Assembly (NCBI GenBank): GCA_002428205.1
Contig: DIUH01000080.1
Location: 1-5,829 of the forward strand
Length of the DNA stretch: 5,829 nucleotides
Origin: Planctomycetaceae bacterium UBA6163
GTDB taxonomy: Bacteria > Planctomycetota > Planctomycetia > Pirellulales > Pirellulaceae
Reading direction: 5' to 3'
Notes under the pieces: generated by a model
What the model was told of the DNA's origin: nothing
Seen by the model: only the letters and a program-made list of their open reading frames with translations
Databases searched by the model: none
Part shown: piece by piece, positions 1 to 4,002 of the stretch
Layout of the letters: each line of letters starts with the position of its first letter
Position numbering within the stretch: position 1 is the stretch's first letter
Program-made: the position numbers and the translations under genes

Positions 1-3000
1 CCTACAACGCCAACGCGGGTATCAGCATCACGGGCTTGGCCGGTGGCGTGGCTGCGGGCAGTCCGGTCGGCTTTGACCGGATCGTCAACAACACGATCGT
101 CGGCGGTGTGATCCAGTCGGGTGTGCCTGCGGACCCAGCCACATTCGGTGGCGTGGTGTTCCCCGGCGGCTCGATTTCGTTCGCCGATTCGGTCGTCAAC
201 TTCACCCCTGGTACGGGTGTTTCGCCAGGATTTAACAATCCCAACCGCGCCTTGGGTGCACCTGATTCGTTAAACCCAAATGACGAACCGATTGATGGTG
301 CGTTCACAACGTCATTGGGCAATGGCGGCTCTTTGACGGTAGCGTTCATCGATAACTTCCTGACCGGCAGTGGCGATGCGCGACCTGACTTGATCGTGTT
401 TGAAAATGGATTGGTCGAATCGGTGCGTGTTGAGATTAGCCGCGACGGTGTGACGTTCACGAATGTCGGTATCGTCGGTGGCATTACCAAGACGGTCGAT
501 ATCGACCAGTTCGGATTCGGCCCCCAAGATCGATTCACATTTGTCCGGTTGACCGATTTGCGGCAAGGCAGCCAGACTAGCGGACCGGCGGGTGCGGACA
601 TCGATGCGATTGGCGCTTTGTCAACCGCGCCGGCCGACAGATACATTCCCGGCAGCCAGGGGATCTTCGTTCGCCAGAATGCGGCACCGACATTGCTGAA
701 TAACCTGCTGGCAAACAACCAGTCGGCTTTGGCGATTGATGGAACCAGTTCGCGAACCGTGGTCGGTGCAACGACCTACTATCGCAACGCGACCAATGCG
801 ATCAGTTCGCAGACCAATGCTTTGGGACTGTTCAGCCAGGTTCTGCCGTTCTCGCTAGAATTGTTCGTCGATCCGGCCAACCTATCGTTCGCACCGCGTG
901 CCGGCGTACCGATTATCGACAGTTCGATCGATTCGTTGGAAGATCGCGGACCATTGGTCACGGTCAAGAACGCGATCGGGTTATCACCTTCGCCGATCAT
1001 CGCGCCACGGTTGGATGTCAATGGTCAACTTCGCGTTGACGATCCGGCGGTACAGTCACCGATCGGTATTGGGGAACGCGTCTTTAAGGATCGTGGTGCG
1101 GAGGAACGGGCCGATTTGTTCGGCCCCCGAGCGATCCTGATCGCCCCGCGTGCCGCTGATCTCGGCTCCACCTCCGGTCAGGTCGAAACGGCTCAAGGAA
1201 CGATCTTCGGTTCATTCGACATCCAATTGATCGACGGGATCGCCCCCGTGGATCCAACGCCTGGGGTCGGTATTTTCGATGCCAGTGTGACAGCCGACAG
1301 CGTGTTGTTGACCAAGGATGGCGTGCCGCTGGCCGAAGGGATCCACTATCGATTCGGTTATGACGCATCCAACAACGTCATTCGCCTGACACCGATCGCC
1401 GGTATTTGGGAAGATGGTTCGGTGTATGTGATCCGCTTGCTTGATGCCACCGACTCGGTGTTGCGTTACGGTGCCGGTGCGACGATCGCGGACGGTTCCA
1501 AGACGACGCTGTTGACCACTGTGGGTGAGTTTGTCGATTTCGAAGCCGAAACCGGTATCATCGCGGAGATCGATTTGGAACCGAACTTTGGTTCATTCGA
1601 TGGTCAAGGCGTCACCATTTTCGACGGCACATTTACGCTTTCGTTCGAATTGGATAGCGACGGATTTGTTCGCGGCGATACGATCGCGGTTCCATTGGTT
1701 GCAACCTCAACGCCCGAACTGATCGCCGCGGCGCTAGCCAATGCGATTAACCAAACGGCGTTGAACGTCACCGCAGCAAGCGAGGGCGGGCGATTGCAAT
1801 TGCTCGGCCCATCATCGTTAACCACGATGACCTCGCTGTTTTTGGAGCCGTCGATCTTTGCGATCACCGGACAGATCGGGACTAGCGTCGGGTTTGGCCT
1901 TCAGGTCCCATCGGTCAACGGCATTTTGGCGAACACGATTTTCGATGGCCAAACCTTCCGGATCCTTCGTGGCAACAACCTCGTTCGAACCTTCGAACTC
2001 GATTTCGGAAACGGCACCCTGACGCCAGGAGCCATTCCCGTAAATGTCGGGCTAAACCCGTCGGTCGACTCAATCGCCAGTGAGCTTGTACGCGTCATCG
2101 GTGGTGCGGGCTTAGGACTTGACCCAAGGAATGTTGGCCAAGGACGAGTCACCCTCGGCGGTGATGCAAACTATGCACTGGACTTGGCACAGACCGGCCT
2201 GCTGCAAATCGGTGCACCGGGCGAAATCGCCTCCATTGCGGTGGTCATTCCGATCGATGCGACCGAGCGTGAGGTTATCGAGTTGTATGGCAATGCGATT
2301 ACAGCAGCGAATCTCGACGGGGTCTCGTTCGCGTTTGTCGGTGATCGATTGATCCTCGACGGAATAGCCGCCGTTTCGGGTACCGGTGCGGTCAGTTCGC
2401 CGGTGATTCGCGACAAGGTCGGAAACTTGTTGCAGAGCAACCGTGACAATGGTCGTACCGAGTTGACCGTGTTTGTTGGCGGAGGCTTTAACTTCGGAAA
2501 CGCACCGGCACCTTACGACAGTTTGTTGGCCGACAACGGGCCACGCCACCGCGTCGTTCAAGGTTTCTCGTTCGGACCGACGGTTGGTCCAGACGCCGAT
2601 GCGGTCATTCCATCGGGATCGACAAACGACGGCGTGTTCCAAATCGACACCGCGTCCCCTGGCTTCCCCGCCCAGTTCTCGATCAACGTTAATGCCGATA
2701 CACGACCGTTCTATGTCGACGCCTGGATCGACTGGGATCGCGACGGAGAGTTCGAAGCCAGTGAAGTCACTCGCTTTAAATCACCCAACGCGCCCGGCGC
2801 TTTCCCGATCGTGGGACGCGGAACGACGACCGTGTCGATTCAAGTTCCGGCCGGGTCACCCGCAGGAACAACTTGGGCACGGTTCCGATTAAGCGAACCG
2901 CTGCAAGTATCACCCGGCGTGTTCCGACAACTAGGACCGAACGGTGAAGTCGAAAGCGGCGAAGTCGAAGACATTCCGGTTTTGGTACGTGCCAATCCAT

Positions 3001-3578
3001 TCCAAAATCCGCTGAACCCATTCGATGTCAACGTCAGTGGCGAAGTCACTCCGCTTGACGCATTGAACGTGCTGAACCTGTTGGCGATGGCCCCTTCGGG
3101 TGCAGGGTCGATTCCGCTGAACCCGCCGCCCGCATTCATGACCGATCCGGCCAATAGCAGGTTCCTGCCGGATGTGGACGGAAGCGGAATCGTTGAGCCG
3201 TTGGATGCATTGCTGGTGATTATCGAAGTCGCTCGCCTGCGTCGCCTCGGCCGTGGTGAAGGGGAATTGGTTTCGGCGTTCACTTCCGACTCGGGTTATC
3301 TGCCGGTCAGCGATGGCATCATGGCTTCACCGTTGACCGTGATGACTCAGCCGCCGAGTGATCGGCAGCTGTCGGGCGATCAGCGGGGTACTCAACCCGC
3401 TGCGCCACCGGCCAACACCACAACGGCTAAGGTATCCCAAGCGTCGATTTTCGATTCCCCCGAAGTCTCGGCACTGGACGACGTTATCGAAGACCTTGCC
3501 GGCCAACGACAGCAGGCCGCCGGTGGCGAAAACGAGTCGATCGACACGGTATTCGCCGGGCTTGGACTAGGCTTGTAG
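1..3578 (+). CDS. Giant multidomain surface/secreted protein (beta-helix, GEVED, dockerin-like), 5' end outside window
   Basis: The frame is open from the first complete codon (position 3) to the TAG at 3576-3578, giving at least 1191 residues. No start is visible: the TTG at 36 lies inside continuous coding sequence (YNANAGISITG precedes it) and is not the true start. Domains in order: beta-helix rungs (about 60-170 and 645-800) with an inserted beta-sandwich module (171-632); a helix exit segment with conserved-looking IDSSIDSLEDR (about 912-947) and FKDRGAEERADLFGP (about 1083-1127); an Ig-like domain (1185-1442); degenerate beta repeats (1608-2363); a GEVED domain (2487-2987); two dockerin-like calcium loops (3006-3245); and a hydrophilic Pro/Gln/Asp-rich tail ending GLGLGL. 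No enzyme active site is visible. Known for such families: large planctomycete exported proteins of unclear function. Inferred role: extracellular structural, adhesive or polymer-binding protein. I see no transmembrane helix or sortase motif at the C-terminus. Very confident it is a real gene; function uncertain. Confidence 0.95.
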   Translation, partial: YNANAGISITGLAGGVAAGSPVGFDRIVNNTIVGGVIQSGVPADPATFGGVVFPGGSISFADSVVNFTPGTGVSPGFNNPNRALGAPDSLNPNDEPIDGAFTTSLGNGGSLTVAFIDNFLTGSGDARPDLIVFENGLVESVRVEISRDGVTFTNVGIVGGITKTVDIDQFGFGPQDRFTFVRLTDLRQGSQTSGPAGADIDAIGALSTAPADRYIPGSQGIFVRQNAAPTLLNNLLANNQSALAIDGTSSRTVVGATTYYRNATNAISSQTNALGLFSQVLPFSLELFVDPANLSFAPRAGVPIIDSSIDSLEDRGPLVTVKNAIGLSPSPIIAPRLDVNGQLRVDDPAVQSPIGIGERVFKDRGAEERADLFGPRAILIAPRAADLGSTSGQVETAQGTIFGSFDIQLIDGIAPVDPTPGVGIFDASVTADSVLLTKDGVPLAEGIHYRFGYDASNNVIRLTPIAGIWEDGSVYVIRLLDATDSVLRYGAGATIADGSKTTLLTTVGEFVDFEAETGIIAEIDLEPNFGSFDGQGVTIFDGTFTLSFELDSDGFVRGDTIAVPLVATSTPELIAAALANAINQTALNVTAASEGGRLQLLGPSSLTTMTSLFLEPSIFAITGQIGTSVGFGLQVPSVNGILANTIFDGQTFRILRGNNLVRTFELDFGNGTLTPGAIPVNVGLNPSVDSIASELVRVIGGAGLGLDPRNVGQGRVTLGGDANYALDLAQTGLLQIGAPGEIASIAVVIPIDATEREVIELYGNAITAANLDGVSFAFVGDRLILDGIAAVSGTGAVSSPVIRDKVGNLLQSNRDNGRTELTVFVGGGFNFGNAPAPYDSLLADNGPRHRVVQGFSFGPTVGPDADAVIPSGSTNDGVFQIDTASPGFPAQFSINVNADTRPFYVDAWIDWDRDGEFEASEVTRFKSPNAPGAFPIVGRGTTTVSIQVPAGSPAGTTWARFRLSEPLQVSPGVFRQLGPNGEVESGEVEDIPVLVRANPFQNPLNPFDVNVSGEVTPLDALNVLNLLAMAPSGAGSIPLNPPPAFMTDPANSRFLPDVDGSGIVEPLDALLVIIEVARLRRLGRGEGELVSAFTSDSGYLPVSDGIMASPLTVMTQPPSDRQLSGDQRGTQPAAPPANTTTAKVSQASIFDSPEVSALDDVIEDLAGQRQQAAGGENESIDTVFAGLGLGL
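171..632 (+). other. Beta-sandwich (galactose-binding-like) module nested in the beta-helix
   Basis: About 154 residues from SISFADSVVNFTPG to GADIDAIGALSTAP. Internal landmarks are ALGAPD, SLGNGGSLTVAF, GSGDARPDLIVFENG, VEISRDGVTFTNVG and FVRLTDL, a pattern I associate with discoidin/galactose-binding-like extracellular modules. The flanking sequence is beta-helix-like: RIVNNTIVGG before it, and GIFVRQNAAPTLLNNLLANN after it. The module therefore appears inserted between two helix turns. The fold is inferred from motif pattern, not computed. Confidence 0.6.
645..1130 (+). other. Beta-helix final rungs and exit/cap segment
   Basis: The GIFVRQNAAPTLLNNLLANN and VVGATTYYRNATNA segments have the Asn-rich, short-period pattern of right-handed parallel beta-helix rungs. 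They are followed by LFVDPANLSFAPRAG, IDSSIDSLEDR, IIAPRLDVNGQLRVDDP and VFKDRGAEERADLFGP. From memory, this order recurs after beta-helices in large planctomycete proteins, where it seems to close the solenoid. No catalytic residues typical of polysaccharide lyases can be assigned, because most of the helix lies upstream of the window. Confidence 0.55.
1185..1442 (+). other. Ig-like (SbsA/Big-type) domain
   Basis: About 86 residues starting ETAQGTIFGSFDIQL. They contain DASVTADSVLLTKDGVPL, IHYRFGYDASNNVIRLTP and GSVYVIRLL. The spacing of alternating hydrophobic strands and the 'N.I.LTP....' segment resemble bacterial Ig-like domains found in S-layer and other surface proteins. It probably acts as a rigid spacer between the beta-helix and the downstream repeats. 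The assignment is by pattern only. Confidence 0.5.
1608..2363 (+). repeat. About three degenerate protein-level beta-rich repeats
   Basis: Copy 1 (1608-1814) reads VTIFDGTFTLSFELD, then IAVPLVATSTPELIAAAL, then GGRLQLLG. Copy 2 (about 1920-2201) reads NTIFDGQTFRI, RTFELDFGNGTLTPG, IPVNVGLNPSVDSIASEL, then GRVTLGGD. Copy 3 (about 2220-2363) keeps only the second half: AVVIPIDATEREVIELYGNAI, DGVSF, DRLILDG. The shared pattern is a phi-F-D-G-phi-phi-F start, an FELD strand, a Val-Pro strand, an 'S/T-x-x-phi-I-A' helix start and a terminal GR(L/V)xL strand. The DNA is not recognisably repetitive, so the duplication is old. Confidence 0.5.
2487..2987 (+). other. GEVED domain
   Basis: About 167 residues from FNFGNAPAPYDSLLADNGPRH to GEVESGEVEDIPVLV. 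The opening 'GNAPAPYDSLLADNGPRH' and the closing GEVESGEVEDIPV are hallmarks of the GEVED family of extracellular domains. The middle holds VDAWIDWDRDGEFEASE, an Asp-rich turn expected to bind calcium, and ARFRLSE, another typical strand. The domain is common in large secreted proteins of Planctomycetes and Bacteroidetes; its molecular role is not well established. Confidence 0.85.
3006..3245 (+). other. Dockerin type I-like calcium-loop pair
   Basis: Two EF-hand-like loops share a VxPLDAL motif. Loop 1 has ligand-position codons D at 3024, N at 3030, S at 3036, E at 3042, T at 3048 and D at 3057. Loop 2 has D at 3171, D at 3177, S at 3183, I (probably backbone) at 3189, E at 3195 and D at 3204. 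Each is followed by a hydrophobic helix (NVLNLLAM; LVIIEVARL). This matches dockerin I architecture. In loop 1 and loop 2, Ser replaces the usual Asp/Asn at position 5. The loops start 49 residues apart, wider than usual, because of a Pro/Asn-rich linker. No cohesin is visible in the window, so the partner is unknown. Confidence 0.75.
3246..3575 (+). other. Hydrophilic C-terminal tail of gene 1
   Basis: About 110 residues follow the dockerin-like pair. A low-complexity stretch rich in Pro, Gln, Thr and Ala (about 3340-3430) leads to two short amphipathic segments, SPEVSALDDVIEDLA and ESIDTVFAGLGL, at the very end. I see no transmembrane helix, LPXTG or PEP-CTERM anchor. The terminal 'DxVFAxLG' type ending recurs, from memory, after dockerin-like modules in planctomycete proteins; its role is unknown. 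Confidence 0.4.
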
Positions 3579-3595
3579 GTTCGATCACACCCCCG

Positions 3596-3613
3596 GGCGG
3601 GAATCCTCTCGCC
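3596..3613 (+). other. Small 7-bp hairpin after gene 1
   Basis: GGCGGGA (3596-3602) pairs with TCTCGCC (3607-3613) with one G-U wobble and a four-base ATCC loop. It starts 18 bases after the stop codon. No T-run follows, so it is a weak terminator candidate on its own; it may help protect the mRNA 3' end together with the larger stem-loop downstream. Confidence 0.35.
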
Positions 3614-3631
3614 GGATCGCTGGAAAACGTT

Positions 3632-3680
3632 CAACCCGATCATCGTCGCCATCGTAAAGTGGCGGTCGGTGATCGGGTTG
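3632..3680 (+). terminator. Strong 20-bp stem-loop, probable terminator of gene 1
   Basis: CAACCCGATCA (3632-3642) and TGATCGGGTTG (3670-3680) form a perfect 11-bp inverted repeat. The pairing continues inward as T3643-G3669 (wobble), C3644-G3668 and G3645-C3667, a one-base bulge at T3666, then 3646-3651 with 3660-3665, leaving an 8-base loop at 3652-3659. That makes 20 pairs, starting 54 bases after the gene 1 stop. Only a weak T-containing tract follows on the + strand (TATCAATT). On the opposite strand the helix is followed by AACGTTTTC, so a bidirectional role is possible. The structure is directly visible; the terminator function is inferred. Confidence 0.6.
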
Positions 3681-3707
3681 TATCAATTGGGTTGACTGCC
3701 GGGCCGC

Positions 3708-3720
3708 ATTGCCGGGCAAT
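3708..3720. promoter_or_regulatory. 13-bp palindrome, possible operator
   Basis: ATTGCCGGGCAAT is a perfect 6+1+6 inverted repeat. It lies about 180 bases upstream of the gene 2 start and about 36 bases upstream of the candidate -35 element. The half sequence TGCCGGGC also occurs as a direct repeat at 3697-3704 and 3710-3717. It could bind a dimeric regulator, but a short palindrome in GC-rich DNA may also arise by chance. Confidence 0.25.
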
Positions 3721-3743
3721 TACGCCAGAAGCTAGCCGTGTGA

Positions 3744-3773
3744 TTGGTCTCTGGCGACTGACGCGACTATGAT
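3744..3773 (+). promoter_or_regulatory. Weak sigma70-like promoter candidate for gene 2
   Basis: TATGAT (3768-3773) matches five of six bases of the -10 consensus. The -35 partner TTGGTC (3744-3749), 18 bases upstream, matches only the TTG. It lies after the stem-loop terminator and before the gene 2 start, which is the right place. Transcription would begin near 3780, giving a leader of about 120 bases to the chosen ATG. It overlaps the alternative ATG at 3769, which argues against that start. Confidence 0.25.
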
Positions 3774-3900
3774 CAAACGAATCGTCATTTTTTCGCCGCA
3801 TTGTCAAAATGTCTTGGGAATGATCGGCGAGGATTCGGCGTCCAAGCCACAGCACTGCTTCTCGTCCAACAACCCTTTTTCCTCCTTCGGGGCGTCGGTC

Positions 3901-4002
3901 ATGCCCGCTTCCAATCGTCAGCGCCGGTCCGATGCTTCGAGGCTGCGGTCTCGTCGTGCCATGCGACTGGAACCGCTCGAACAGAGGAACATGTTCGCCG
4001 CG
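3901..4002 (+). other. LEPR-XLL-like N-terminal leader
   Basis: Residues 1-34 contain eight or more Arg residues, then MRLEPLEQRNMFAA. The LEPLEQRxxxA core corresponds to the 'LExR.LLA' signature seen at the start of many large planctomycete surface proteins, where it is thought to act in export. Here Gln replaces the usual Pro/Ser before Arg, and Met-Phe replaces Leu-Leu. No hydrophobic core as long as a standard signal peptide follows. Confidence 0.6.

Noticed and set aside
36..38. TTG as the start of gene 1
   Set aside because: The same frame is open to the window edge, and the upstream residues continue the beta-helix-like sequence, so this is an internal Leu codon.
2..718. A 238-codon open frame on the minus strand
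   Set aside because: It lies antisense to the continuous coding frame of gene 1 and has a Pro/Ser/Thr-rich composition with no domain pattern. It is a shadow of the GC-rich codon usage.
2112..2642. A 176-codon minus-strand open frame
   Set aside because: It is antisense to the repeat and GEVED regions of gene 1, has no recognisable motif, and the + strand reading there is clearly protein-like.
3024..3059. Reading the calcium loop as an EF-hand of a calmodulin-like protein
   Set aside because: The PLDAL continuation, paired layout and position after a GEVED domain fit dockerin-like modules much better.
3692..3722. TTGACT (3692-3697) as a -35 element
   Set aside because: It is a good -35 match, but no acceptable -10 lies 16-19 bases downstream (CAATTA is poor).
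3640..3855. A 71-codon minus-strand frame in the intergenic region
   Set aside because: It covers the stem-loop and palindrome, is Arg/Thr-rich with no motif, and has no convincing ribosome site. A small gene cannot be fully excluded.
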